Source: Lasiosphaeris hirsuta (Eukaryota > Ascomycota > Sordariomycetes > Sordariales > Lasiosphaeriaceae). Taken from it: a stretch of 64,000 nt of DNA. Location of the stretch: NCBI GenBank assembly GCA_030549175.1, contig JAUKUA010000003.1, positions 5,704,001-5,768,000 of the forward strand, read 5' to 3'. The number at the start of each line of letters is the position of its first letter. The stretch's first letter is position 1. This document shows positions 1 to 10,382 of the stretch, one piece after another. A model generated the notes under the pieces. It searched no databases. It worked only from the letters and a program-made list of their open reading frames with translations, and had not been told where the DNA came from. The position numbers and the translations under genes were made by a program.

Positions 1-1634
1 TAACATAGGTAAGTGATGTAAGCTGAGCTCGACATGAAATGCGTTCAGTGTTGGCGATGTTGGTGATGTTGGTGATTGGGTGCATATGGCTTGATGGATG
101 TCATCATCGAGGCAGCACCGCACCAGCAGTTCTTTTAGGCAGAGCAGCACGGGAGCCGCCAGCGCGACGTGTTTGTGTTTGCAGCGCCCAGCTTTTCGAC
201 GGAGCAAATGTCGGGGAAAAAAGCAATCGAAAGACTCGGATTCCTTGCTTTTGTACTGCGATGCGGGTCCGTCTCAGACACGCTAACCCAGGCTGGCATT
301 TAGCGTGCGCTTGTCTCGCATGCTCTTGCCGCATCTTGCAGCCTGTTCCAGCCTGTGTGCCAGCTTCCTATCTCCGCGCCTGACAGGATTCCCACTTTTT
401 AGCTGCAAAATTAGACGAAAATCTGTCAAACTGTCTCTCGGCCTCTCCTCTGGCCGTGGCCGACCGCTCTCTCGCTCTCTCGATGCCTGGCAGCCGCCCA
501 AAGCGACATCCGTACACGCACCAACAGCTTCCACGCAGTGCTGGCTGACGGGCTGCTCACTGGCAGCTCACCGCACCGGCTTTGGACGAGTATCAAGGAG
601 CCTGAGGAGCACCGAGCAGCTTGAAGGCACTGAGCTCTCTCCTCATCCTTCAGCGACCCCGCCTAGCACCACCTATCAAATGGCCGGCGTCTTGGCTAAG
701 CCTCCACTTGGATGACAAGAAGGATTCAAAGATAACCGGCTCGTCAGACGAGAGGCGTTCCAACGCACCGGGTTCGCTGTGTTCGCTGTGCTGCGCTTCG
801 GTGGCGCGCTCACCCGCAGTTGGCCCCCTCGTCTCAGTCGTCGATGCTTGCCCAGCGGGGCCCAACAGGCCCTGCGGCCCCACAGTCCTCTCGCGCGCCC
901 ACCCACCGCTCGGCCACCACCGGCAGCCAAGAATAGCCGGCCAACTGGGCGCCGAGAGGCGCCGTACCAAGAGCCCACCAAGAACGCACCAAGCAGCCCC
1001 GGCTGGCAGCAAACACCAGCGATTCGGTCGCCAACCGGGAGCCCGACCTGCGCGACCCACGCCCACGCCCACCGGTGCCAGTTGCGAGCACAATGCCAAT
1101 GCCGCGACATAGCTGCAAAGACCTGCGCATGTCTGCCATGGCCTGCTCGTGCCTGCACATGCTGCCATGCCTGCTCGCACCTGCTCATGCACCGCTTCGT
1201 CTGAGCTCTGTATGCCATGGCGAGACCTGATTGGCATCCCAAAATGCCTCTTTGCCTAGATGGTCTTTTACCTTGTTCGCTGCCGCGCCCGCTGGGGGGG
1301 GGGCACTGGTGGCACTGCCTGGCCACTCCTGGTTGACCCTTGCTGCCCTGCCCATCGGCATGCTTGAGATCGACCGTCGTCGTCAGTCCGAGACATTCGC
1401 ATCCAAAAGTGTTGCACCTTGCGTAACCCATGTCGGTGTGTGTGTCTTCCGACGATATAAGAGTCGATGCCAAGTCCGCATCGAATGGTCAAAAAGCACT
1501 GATCTCCAGCTCCTTCTTGTAAGTTTAGCACTGCATAGTTCTGCATAGTTCTGGGTTTTCCTTGAGCCACTCGTTTGCTCTCTTTTCTCTCAGTTCGTGT
1601 TTCCTTGCACCAACCCCCCAACTTTGTGGGAAAC
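1..1634. other. GC-rich upstream region, no supported gene
   Basis: Open frames exist on both strands but overlap each other, have Arg/Pro/Ala-biased composition and show no recognisable domain, so they look like shadows of GC-rich DNA. Around 1130-1195 there is an irregular short repeat of 'cctgctcgtgcctgcacatg' type. The final 180 bases are the promoter and 5' leader of the multicopper oxidase that starts at 1635. Confidence 0.5.
1456..1461 (+). promoter_or_regulatory. TATA box of the multicopper oxidase gene
   Basis: TATAAG lies about 175 bases before the ATG at 1635 and is followed by a pyrimidine-rich leader (ctctcttttctctcag), as in many fungal promoters. Assignment is by position and motif only. 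Confidence 0.5.
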
Positions 1635-3538
1635 ATGGGGGCCGCTTCAAGAAACACCGGGGTGTGGCTACTCGCGACACTAGCCACCTTCCTCACCTTC
1701 GCCCAGGCCAAGGGCGGCATCAAAGACTTCGCGGACGCTCAGGGGCCTCGCAAGTTCGACTTGACCCTCACATGGGAAGTCTTTGCTCCCGATGGCTTCC
1801 CACGCGAGATGGCCCTTATCAACGGTGGCTTCCCGGGCCCCACCCTCGAGATCAACCAGGGCGATGAGGTCGAGGTCTTGATCCACAACAAGATGCCTTA
1901 CAACACCACCGTGCATTTCCATGGTATGTCCTACTTGTGCCTGAACAACAGACAACATCACTGACGTATACAGGCATCGAACAATACCTGACCCCCTGGT
2001 CAGACGGTGTGCCAGGCATCACACAAAGACAGGTTCTCCCTGGGGAGTCATTCCTCTATACCTGGACCGCTACACAGTACGGCGCATACTGGTATCACGC
2101 ACATCAAGCCGGTCAGCTCGACGACGGTCTCTACGGAGCCATCACGATCCACCCCAAGAAGTCCCAGGCGACCCCCTTCAGCCACATTTCAAAGGACGAT
2201 GCGACGCTCCAGGCTATCAACAGGGCCGCCAGGGACCCACGGCCGCTTCTCCTTGGCGACTGGCGTCACATCCCCTCCCCCGAGGTTCAGGACCTCACCC
2301 ACAAGGCCAACATGGAGCTGTCCTGCTACGACTCGCTCCTGTTCAACGGCAAGGGCAGCGTTGAGTGCTGGTCGCCCGAGCGCATCGCAGCGGCCGTCTC
2401 CGACCAACAGGAGGACTACCTCAAGTCGGCCAACTTGACCAGCTTGACCCCCAAAGGCTGCCTCCCTAGAGTGGTGATCGCCGATATCATCTCCGATGGA
2501 GCAGACACCCACCCCGAAACCATTCCGGCCTCCGTCTTTGACGTGTGCGCAGCTAGCAGTGGTGGCAAGGAGGTCATTGCAGTGAACAAGACCACCGAGG
2601 AGCCCCTGAAGTGGGTCGCCATCGACTTGGTCGGTGCCTATGGTCTTCTCACCGTCACCTTCTCCATCGACTCTTTGTCGGTCTGGGTCTACGCCGTCGA
2701 TGGAGAGTACATCATCCCGCAACTCGTTCAAGCCATTACCGTGACCAACGGCGACCGTTACAGTATCCTCGTCCCCCTCACCGCCGCTGGTGACTACCCG
2801 ATTCGGGTCGCCTCTGTTCTCCCGGTTATGGCGATCTCCGGCACCGCAACCCTCTCTTACCGTACCGAGGACCCCGCCGCGCCCCTCGCCGCCCCAACGC
2901 CCTACATCAACGACGCCGGCGAAGCCGTCGACGGTTCGGTAGTCTTCTTCTCCGTCGATGCCCAGAAGCAGCTCGAGCCCCTCCCCATCGCCTCCACCGC
3001 GGCCCAGAGCTTCCCTCTCTACATGCGCACCGTTGGCGCCTCGTTCGAGTGGGCCCTGAACTCGTCCAAGTTCCCCGCCGCCGTGATCGACTGGGGCACC
3101 GAGCCCGTGATCCTCTTCCACCCACAGCCCTACGTGCAGAACAACGTGACCATCACGACGCTCAACGACACCTGGATCGACATGGTGTTCATTACCGCCG
3201 ACGTGCCCATGCCTCCGCACCCGATCCACAAGCACGGCAACAAAATGTGGCTGATTGGGCAGGGTACCGGCGAGTTCACGTGGGGATCGGTGAATGAGGC
3301 GATCGCGGCTATCCCGGGGAACTTCAACTTGGTTGACCCGCCGCGCCGAGACGGCTTCAGCACGGCGGCGGCGACGGACGCCAAGACGTGGACGGCGGTG
3401 CGGTATCACGTGACCAACCCCGGCGCGTGGCTGCTGCATTGCCATATCCAGAGCCACTTGCTAGGCGGCATGGCAGTGGCGATTCAGGACGGAGTGGACC
3501 ACTGGCCTCTAGTACCTGCTGAGTATGTCAACTACTAA
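1635..3538 (+). CDS. Secreted laccase-like multicopper oxidase
   Basis: Two exons (1635-1923 and 1974-3538; 50-nt intron with ctgac branch site and acag acceptor) encode 617 residues with an N-terminal signal peptide (about residues 1-25). All four copper-binding motifs are visible: HFHG at 94-97, WYHAH at 136-140, HPIHKHG at 512-518 and HCHIQSHLLGGM at 585-596. They supply the type-1 and trinuclear copper ligands. The residue ten after the ligand Cys586 is Met596, as in ascorbate-oxidase and Abr1/pigment-type enzymes, rather than Leu/Phe as in high-potential laccases. The family oxidises phenolic substrates and reduces oxygen to water; in ascomycetes such enzymes often act in pigment or secondary-metabolite pathways. 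The substrate cannot be read from sequence. The start was chosen for the signal peptide; the upstream in-frame extension has no ATG. Confidence 0.93.
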
Positions 3539-4123
3539 ATTTGGGAGAGTGATACCGGTGTTACGTCTTGGCCACTCGATGGGTGCATCCATCAGTGTTG
3601 GTGAAGGGCATGGGTTAGGTGAGATATTAGGGCTGGGGTGGTTTCATTCGTGCCAGTCTGCTCTGACTGGGTGATACAAGTCCCCAGCGTCAACGTGGCT
3701 TGGCTTATTTTCCGGAGTTTGTGAATTGGGGGGTGCATTTTAATAGCATGGCATATACCTTTAATGACTAGACGGTTGGGTACGGTTAGGATGAACATAT
3801 TTTGGTCAGGGACATAGACCATATTTGGGGGCAACAGATTTACTTCACCCCCCTTTACATATTCTTAAAAAAGGGAAGGCTGGGCAGGAGTCTGCCAGCA
3901 GAGTCGAGACCAGCGGGGTCCAAAAAAATACACATGTTCAAACTAAACGAGTGACCACTCGGAGCTCAGCGACAGAGAGTCCTTCCTCCTTTTAGCGTGC
4001 AAGTTGAAACTGACGTGATCCAGACTAGTATTCGTGCCACACAACGTATCCGGCACCCATCCCATTGTGTCCACCACGGCCATCCATCCGTGTCAACATG
4101 GCCATAATCCACCCCGGCCTCCT
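3539..4123. other. Intergenic between two convergent genes
   Basis: Contains the 3' ends of the multicopper oxidase and of the repeat-protein gene. No coding signal or structured element recognised. Confidence 0.5.
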
Positions 4124-4465
4124 TTACGCATCAGAACCAGGGGTCTCGGGGACCGAGTTGTAACCGCTGCGTCCGGGGGAGCGGGCGCCAACACCAGGAG
4201 TATCGGGGACGGAGTTATAGCCACTGCGGCCTGGGGAGCGAGCGTCAACGCCGCCGGTTTCGGGGACCGAGTTGTAGCCGCTGCGGCCTGGAGAGCGGGC
4301 ATCAACGCCGTCGGTCTCGGGGACCGAGTTGTATCCGCTACGGCCAGGGGAACGAGCGTCAACGCCGGGGGCTTCGGGGACCGAGTTGTATCCGCTGCGG
4401 CCTGGGGCGGGAGCTGCCACAGCGGTGGCGGCCAGGAAGGCGGCGACGAAAAAGAAGTTCTTCAT
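4124..4465 (-). CDS. Secreted tandem-repeat peptide precursor (KEP/RiPP-like)
   Basis: Intronless 113-residue protein. Residues 1-18 form a clean signal peptide (MKNFFFVAAFLAATAVAA). The rest is five tandem copies of a 19-residue unit, starting at residues 20, 39, 58, 77 and 96; the last is one residue short. The block SPGRSGYNSVP is almost invariant (the first copy starts APG). The linker after it varies (EAPGVDAR, ETDGVDAR, ETGGVDAR, DTPGVGAR, ETPGSDA). A signal peptide followed only by identical cores and short variable linkers is the layout of fungal Kex2-processed repeat proteins, including dikaritin RiPP precursors and pheromone precursors. There is no KR or RR; units meet at a single Arg (DAR-S), so canonical Kex2 cleavage is not evident. 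The gene has a TATA box and a leader of about 130 nt rich in CT and CA. No family was recognised. A structural or hydrophilic secreted repeat protein is an alternative. Confidence 0.85.
   Translation of the reverse strand: MKNFFFVAAFLAATAVAAPAPGRSGYNSVPEAPGVDARSPGRSGYNSVPETDGVDARSPGRSGYNSVPETGGVDARSPGRSGYNSVPDTPGVGARSPGRSGYNSVPETPGSDA
4127..4408 (-). repeat. 57-bp coding tandem repeat, five copies
   Basis: The repeated units of the precursor gene are also conserved at the DNA level, including synonymous positions, which implies recent duplication or ongoing homogenisation of the array. Confidence 0.85.
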
Positions 4466-4617
4466 CTTGTCGGGAATGGTGTTTGTTCCTGGGTTGCTCT
4501 GGACCTGTGTCTTTGAATTTATGACTGTGAAGTCGAGATAGATCTTGGAGAGTTGGAGAGGTTTGTGTGAGAGCTCAGATCGAGGGCAGGTTGATAGACA
4601 GGAGGTTCTCTTCTGGT

Positions 4618-4624
4618 TTATATA
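4618..4624 (-). promoter_or_regulatory. TATA box of the repeat-precursor gene
   Basis: TATATAA read on the minus strand, about 150 bases before the ATG. A TATA box at this spacing supports the gene being really transcribed. Confidence 0.55.
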
Positions 4625-6326
4625 CCTGAAAGCAGGATGCCTGAGAATCCCAATCCCCCTCCTCCGGACGCCCCCAGAGTTTTGCATCCCCGCGAGAGAT
4701 TCCCTTGCATGACACAAGCCTCGAGGCAACCCACGCGGTCACAACCCGCGCAGCCAGCCCCGGTTGCACATACGTCGTTATAATATGATTGTACGCATAA
4801 GTCCTGACAAGAAAGAGTCCCGGCCAATGCCTAGGCTCCAGCTTCGCCGCCTCGGCGCCGTCGCGCCAAACGGAGAGGGGCCATGAGGGTTCGAGTCAAC
4901 CCACAACGGCGACGGAGCTATCGAGTCTGGTGGTGGTGTTATGAGCCCCCTTCAATGTGCATTCATGACCACAACTGCACATGCGCAGGGAGGCACAGCG
5001 GGTGGGCGTTGGTAGCGATCGCGCTACGTACCAAGGCTGGAAGCCAATCCGAGTTCTCGTCACTCGCACAAGACATTTCTTTTGGGTCGTTGCATGGGTT
5101 GTTGGGCAAAGTCCTGTTACATTATTGGATGGTGGCGCGGGTCGTTGGGACCTACGCTGGGACGAGATGTGCGGTAGGGATGTGATCCTCGAAATGAGAG
5201 TGCAGAATTCATTGCAGTGCCCTCTCGTTGTTTTGGCTTTTCAGCCGCACCTTGTAAGTCTGTTCACATAATATAAACTCTAATGACACCATTAGGATCG
5301 AACTTCCACTTACCAAGGCATCAGGCGACGAGTGTCTGAACCTCAAGTGATATTTGGAGGTAACGTAGCAGTCACATTGTCTCAAAATAAAAATTATTAG
5401 CAAAGCTATTCCAAATTCCAGTTTGCTTCTGATTATGTGCCAAACTCTCAATAAAGAATGCGCGTGGCGTAGGGCAACATACTAAAGGTCTCTCTTGGGC
5501 GAATCATCTCCAAAGCTCCAAGTCGTCAGCGGTTCCCCCAGGAGGCAACTGGCGCATAGTCCTAAGGCTCTCGACGGATTGTAACCACCAAGTCGGCAGG
5601 CACCTCGGCCAATAACACGACGCGAGCTAAAAGTGGCGATACTCGCAGCAGTTTGCGCCATGTCCCTAGCTACGGCGTAGCAGGCGGCCGTTTGTCCCGT
5701 ACGCAGGGCTCTGTGCCTTGCCCTGTTTTGCTGGGCCTGCTGGATCAATCCTGCCACAAGCCCCAGCAAACCACGCCACATCTGTGCGTCGTACTCGAAA
5801 CCGGTAGTGCTAATTGATGCTCCCGGGATGGTGGCGACTGGGGCTCTTAACGACCTTCCTTGTTGAGTATATCGCACCCCCAATTCGGTTTCTGCCCCCT
5901 ACCCAATTTTCAGTCTTTCTTTGCTCATCTGATGCGGTTGGTCTGGCGATGCGCGTTGAAATTCTCGAGGTAAGCCATAAGCGTCATTTCGTGGTCCAGT
6001 GGACACAAACTGCAGCCCATTTTTGTTGATGTTAAATTGATCGGATTCGATCCCCCCGAGCCGGCCAAACTCCCATATCCTCATGAAGAGATCCACAGAT
6101 TGTAAAGCCCAAGACGAAGCGACGGGTGTCTTGAGCAGCGAGTACTTGTCTCGCGTACGTGCCAGTTTTCACTTATTTAATTACTCCACGTGGACCAAGT
6201 GGCGCGTTATAAGATGTTTGGATAAGCAATATTACCGCTCTATTTAACTATGATAATCTCAAAGCTGATATTAGCTACTATAAAGAATACATGTTCCAAG
6301 CAACGTTCGTATACTCGGTCCTCCTA
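4625..6326. other. Intergenic and partly AT-rich DNA, unassigned
   Basis: From about 5300 the base composition alternates between normal and AT-rich. Between 5482 and 5883 (minus) there is a 133-codon open frame without an ATG start (GTG only), rich in Ala and Arg, that I could not relate to any family. 6150-6330 is strongly AT-rich and resembles RIP-affected repeat DNA. Confidence 0.4.
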
Positions 6327-6884
6327 CTACCGCTTCAGTTGAAGGTGAAAGTCGTGGATCTCATTTACTAAGTGTCCCGGGGTCGAAAATATCGACGGAA
6401 GGTTATCAACCCAGTGGGTGTCGCTATGGTCGTCCATGAAGGATGAATCAAACCCTATCTTCGTAAGACTGTTATTTAGCTCGGCCTCGCTTATAACCGG
6501 TGTCTGGAGCGTCTTTGTGGGCCTGGGAGGATTAGCCGTTTCCGATTCCGAATCTAGGCCGTCACCTAGTACGAACTCAAAGTCGGAGGCATCATCTTCC
6601 AGCTCGGGGTCGGACTGTGGATCGGACCTAGTAGCCTCTACCGCATTACTATCTAGATCTTATATCAGTATATTCTGTACTAGTAACTAAATATCTCTAA
6701 AAGGGGGGAAGGAAGTGGAATATAATACCGGGGCTGGTTATTCCATGTGGACTAACTAGGTAAACTTATCTCCCGAATCAGAGAGCCTTGCAGCTGTTTT
6801 GTCGGCGGTCCATCTTTTCGATGGCCTTGAGGGCGTGAGCGGGGTACTTACTCTTCTCTTCTGGGCCCGTGTAGCTGCCGGCAT
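6327..6884 (-). CDS. Unidentified gene, basic N-terminus and acidic second part
   Basis: Reading leftward from an ATG at 6884, a basic segment (MPAATRAQKRRVSTPLTPSR...) of about 41 codons runs to a stop. After about 90 AT-rich bases that could hold an intron, a second open segment (about 6655 to the TAG at 6327-6329) encodes an acidic, Asp/Ser/Glu-rich stretch (DPELEDDASDFEFVLGDGLD) ending HLVNEIHDFHLQLKR. The donor (GTTTAC or GTTAGT) and acceptor (ATAAG) are weak, so the join is uncertain. The composition looks like a real protein rather than noise, but no domain is recognised. It sits in AT-rich DNA and may belong to a mobile element. Confidence 0.4.
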
Positions 6885-8490
6885 GCTAAACGGTTTTTCG
6901 AGCTTGGGGTACCGAGTAAACCGTACTGTTGGTAGTAGCCGGCGCCAATCCTACGACTTGGAGCAGAACCTCGCTATACCTTACTAGAGGGAGGGAAGGG
7001 AGGTTGAAGAAAGAAGAAAGTTAAAGCAAAATAGATGTTGGGATATTCATTTTATACCGGACCTCGGCAAAAGTAGGCCCAACTGAACGAAGCGCGGAAG
7101 GTTTCAAGGCCGTTCCTGATGGGGTTGTCCCTGATGATCCTTGACCGCGGTAGATCGTCCATGGCGGATGGGATGGTTTCGAGGTGGGAAATGTGGAAAG
7201 AACGGAATGAAGTCGCGTTTCGTAACATTTCCGCTGAGAAAAGGGTAAACCATCTCAGGAAAACTTCATCCAACATAGGGAGTGTTGGGAATGCGCCGCA
7301 AGGCAGAAGGCGGATGACGGCGGAGTGGCCAGGTGGAGGCGGAAGATGCTCCGAGATGTGATTCCTATTCGAAATTTCTTGTCTGGAGGCCTGTGCAAAT
7401 TCCATGTCAACCAACACCTTTTTTCGGGTTCGGCTGTAGCAGCATGCCGTCCAGTGGCCTTGTGCTTGATTGATGCCGCCTGTCCCAATCGTTTGCCTCG
7501 CTTTTATTACCGTACGCGGCGCATTATGAAGGAATTTCTCATGATTAGGCCAGCTTCCAGCGCTTCGGTGCGGGATGCAATGTAACCCTCGGGGCTAAAC
7601 CTGCCGCGTTTGGTGCAGCCGTTGGTTTTTTTACCTTGGAAGGAGCAGGCAGCTTTAGTTGAAATTCTGCCCTGGGCTTGGGGGCTGGCGTTCCGTTGCG
7701 TCCTTCGACAAAGTCCCAAGCAGAAGGCGTGGATGGGGCAGATGGGAACACAACGCCGTGCTTGTGCCGTCGAAGTACCGGCTGCGACTTTGCTGTTCGA
7801 GAGTGTAGTAGAGAGGCCAAATTTTGTATGCAAATTTTAAGGCTTACTAACAGCCAGCCCTGGGTCTGAGGTATAAGCCGTCTGGAGAGTGGCAAGAGGA
7901 TGGAACGATTGCCTCTTCATTCATCTTGGACACATACCGCGGAGGCCCCTGCGTCTCCCGCCCGTCGTGATTTGGGACCGGCTCACAACATTCGATGGAT
8001 CTAGACGGAATTGTGAAACCAAAGAATGGCAAGGCAGAAATCCTTTGAATCGAGTAATAGGATATGTCCTCAGTCAAAACGCGGTTTGTTAGTTACATTT
8101 CCTGCCACGTTGGATTTTGAGAACTAACTCAACACGACGCGGAGGGGAGAGCAGGATCAGAGACGATGGAACAAGTTGAAAGACCCATTTGGGCATCCCG
8201 ATGTAAGGCAAATTCGCTGCCAGGGTCCGTCTGCAGACGGGTGTTCCTTTTTCGTCGTTCGTCGGCGCCGAACTTGAGTCTCTCTCAAGGAAGGAGTCAA
8301 CTTAGACATTTGCGACCCACCGTGTCCACCGCACAAGCTCCACTCTGACCCTCCTCTACGGAGGTGCCACCAATTACGTAAGGCTAGTCTAGCAGGCAGC
8401 GCAGCGCCTAACGACATGCGATGCATTGTGCCAGATTTGAAAAAGTTCGATTTCTCATAGAGTCGCGCGCGCGCAAGACCCAAAGGCGGT
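6885..8490. other. Intergenic, no firmly supported gene
   Basis: A minus-strand frame around 7545-7895 (with KPRAEFQLKLPAPSKVKK near its end) could be an exon, but has no convincing start, splice site or similarity. The last stretch is the AlkB gene promoter. Confidence 0.4.
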
Positions 8491-9360
8491 ATGGCAGCAC
8501 CCCAAAGGCAAGAGCCACCACCAGCGCCGGAAGTTGACCCGGCAAATCCCAAAATCCAGCGATGGCCCGACTTGGGGTTGGCGCTCATTCTCGACTTCAT
8601 TTCTGAGCCACAGGAAGCCGAAATGATTGCTGCCTTTCATGCCGCTGACCCTCGAACAGGCGGCAAAAAGCGGCTCAGCCAGCATTTCGGTCACCACTTC
8701 GACTACACCACCTTTGGGGCCTCCGGTACGCGCTTCACGCCTGTGCCGCCCTATATCACAGATTTTCTTCCCCGCCTGCCCGTTCAGGACTCCCTGCCCG
8801 ACCAGTTCACCGTCCAGTACTATCCCCCAGGTGCCGGAATCCCGCCGCACGTGGACACGCACTCCATGTTTGGGGAAGCGCTGTACAGCCTGTCGTTTGG
8901 CAGCGATGTGCCCATGGTGTTCCGCATGTCGGGTGCTAATGACGCGAGGAAGATGAGGCTGCCGAAGCGGTCCCTCGCTTCAGACACGAAAGATGCCTCT
9001 GAATCCGCACCGGCCGAGGGCCAACAGAACGGGGCCAGCGCTTCCGCGCCTCCAGATCCAGCTCCTGCTGGTCAGGATCCATACCAAGCGCAGGAGTATG
9101 AACACCCCTCGTGGGAACTGCTGCTGCCCTCGCGCTCGCTCCTCCTCATGATGGGGCCCTCGCGCTATGGCTACACGCACGGGATCAAGGGCCGCAAAAC
9201 CGACATCATTGACGGCCAGCCGGTGCAGAGGGTTGGTAGATACTCCATCACGATGCGCACCACGAGACGTGGAGACGAGATCAGGTGCGATTGCGAATAT
9301 CCCGGGGTGTGTGATTCCAGGATACGAGAGGAGCAAGCCAGAAACGGGCAAACATCATGA
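8491..9360 (+). CDS. AlkB-family 2-oxoglutarate/Fe(II) dioxygenase (ALKBH8-like)
   Basis: Single-exon gene of 289 residues. The double-stranded beta-helix iron ligands are visible: PPHVDTH gives His120 and Asp122, and RYGYTHGIKG gives His230. RYSITMR (Arg250, Arg256) is the RxxxxxR motif that binds 2-oxoglutarate and substrate in AlkB proteins. FTVQYYPPG and LYSLSFGSDVPMVFR are typical of the ALKBH8-like subgroup. The family oxidatively removes or hydroxylates alkyl groups on nucleic acids; fungal annotations usually say alkylated DNA repair or tRNA modification. About 40 low-complexity Ala/Pro/Ser/Gln-rich residues (165-205) separate the two halves of the fold. The separate RNA-binding and methyltransferase domains of animal ALKBH8 are absent. 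Confidence 0.93.
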   Translation: MAAPQRQEPPPAPEVDPANPKIQRWPDLGLALILDFISEPQEAEMIAAFHAADPRTGGKKRLSQHFGHHFDYTTFGASGTRFTPVPPYITDFLPRLPVQDSLPDQFTVQYYPPGAGIPPHVDTHSMFGEALYSLSFGSDVPMVFRMSGANDARKMRLPKRSLASDTKDASESAPAEGQQNGASASAPPDPAPAGQDPYQAQEYEHPSWELLLPSRSLLLMMGPSRYGYTHGIKGRKTDIIDGQPVQRVGRYSITMRTTRRGDEIRCDCEYPGVCDSRIREEQARNGQTS

Positions 9361-9609
9361 TGTCTTGCGGTTGAGAAACAGAGATCCCGCAACGTGTTGC
9401 GTTGGACCAACGAAAGCGACCGGTGTCGATATCAAGAGCTACTACGCATCCCTTCATGATTGACCATAGCCAACTATGCACATGCCGTCTATGCCCCCAA
9501 TGCATGGTTACCCCTATCCAACCCCCCCCCCAAAACGTTCACTCCCTGTACGCTCCATCTTATCGCCGAGCTCGCCGCCAAGGAATAACTGATTTTTCCC
9601 GAACCGCAT

Positions 9610-10382
9610 TCAAGGCGCACGACCTCCTGGAGCCGGTGCTAGTGGTGGGCCAGTCACGTTCCACGGGAAGGGGAAGGGGCCGGTCGCGTTGAATGGGAAT
9701 GGCCCGGTGAAATTGAACGGCCAGGGCCCGGTCGCATTGAATGGGAACGGCCCAGTGGCATTGAAGGGGAATGGGAAGGGGAAGGGGAATGGGGCGAAGG
9801 GGGTTGACGTCGTGCGGATCGCCCCAATCTGCAAGTTCCCAAAAATCAGCTGCTAAACACAACGCATGAAAACGAAGACTCACAGCCCAGACGTCCAGAC
9901 CAACTCCTCCTGCATAGTTTCGGCCTCGCGCGTACGCAATGGCCGAGTTCAGCCAGGTGTAGTTGGCCGCGCTCGTCTCAAACGTGTGGTGCACGTTGTT
10001 CCCGATTCCGAGAGCGCGCACATAGATGAGCGCCCCGTCGTCCGTTTCTAGGTAGTAGACGGTGTCCTCACGGAATGTCCCGGCTCCATCAGTGAAGCCG
10101 TAGTCCAAGCCGTAAAGGGCCTTGCCTGTACGAGTGTCAGTGCCTTGTCCACAATTAGTGCGGTGAACGTAACGACTGACCCTTCAGTAGAGGTCCATCA
10201 AACGCTCCACCTTCGATCGGCCATGCCACCCGGTTTCCGAGGGGCGTCTGGCCGATGTTCAGGTTCTTGATGCGGGGAAAGGTCAGGTTGACAGAGTACA
10301 GAAAGGTAAAGGTCGGTGGGGCTGGCTCTTCTGCGAGACACCCCGCCACGAGGGACAACCACAGAAGAGGTTGGAACTTCAT
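9610..10382 (-). CDS. Secreted DUF3237-like protein with sequon-repeat tail
   Basis: Three exons (10382-10181, 10125-9884, 9828-9610; introns of 55 nt each) give 220 residues. Residues 1-17 are a signal peptide (MKFQPLLWLSLVAGCLA). Residues 24-148 resemble the DUF3237/UPF0311 barrel (NLNIGQTPLGNRVAWPIEGG, YGLDYGFTDGAGTF, YYLETDDGALIYVR); its biochemical role is not established. The third exon adds an unusual tail of PFPF runs and an 8-residue repeat NATGPFPF, with five NxT sequons at Asn171, 179, 187, 195 and 205. The tail should be heavily N-glycosylated if secreted. It shares only the last exon, so it may have been acquired by repeat expansion. Donor GTCAGT of intron 1 is slightly off consensus, but all three exons keep one frame. 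Confidence 0.82.
9652..9762 (-). repeat. 24-bp coding repeat (NATGPFPF tail)
   Basis: Short imperfect repeat encoding N-glycosylation sequons spaced every eight residues, the last ten apart, in the C-terminal exon of the DUF3237-like gene. Confidence 0.8.

Noticed and set aside
650..1473. Long overlapping open frames on the minus strand (195 and 265 codons)
   Set aside because: They overlap each other and plus-strand frames, have Arg/Trp/Gly-biased composition with no domain, and are explained by high GC content.
2189..3457. 422-codon antisense frame inside the multicopper oxidase
   Set aside because: Mirror frame of a GC-rich coding exon whose sense strand has all four copper motifs; its Gly/Asp/Val/Arg composition is typical of such shadows.
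4127..4408. Tandem repeat considered as a CRISPR array
   Set aside because: The repeat is contiguous and coding, without unique spacers, and the genome is eukaryotic.
4124..4465. Interpretation of the repeat gene as a mating pheromone precursor
   Set aside because: Fungal alpha-type precursors carry Cys/Trp-containing cores with KR and STE13-type spacers; these repeats have neither Cys, Trp nor KR.
5482..5883. 133-codon frame, minus strand
   Set aside because: Starts only at GTG, and no family or splice signals are seen. Mentioned as unassigned rather than called a gene.
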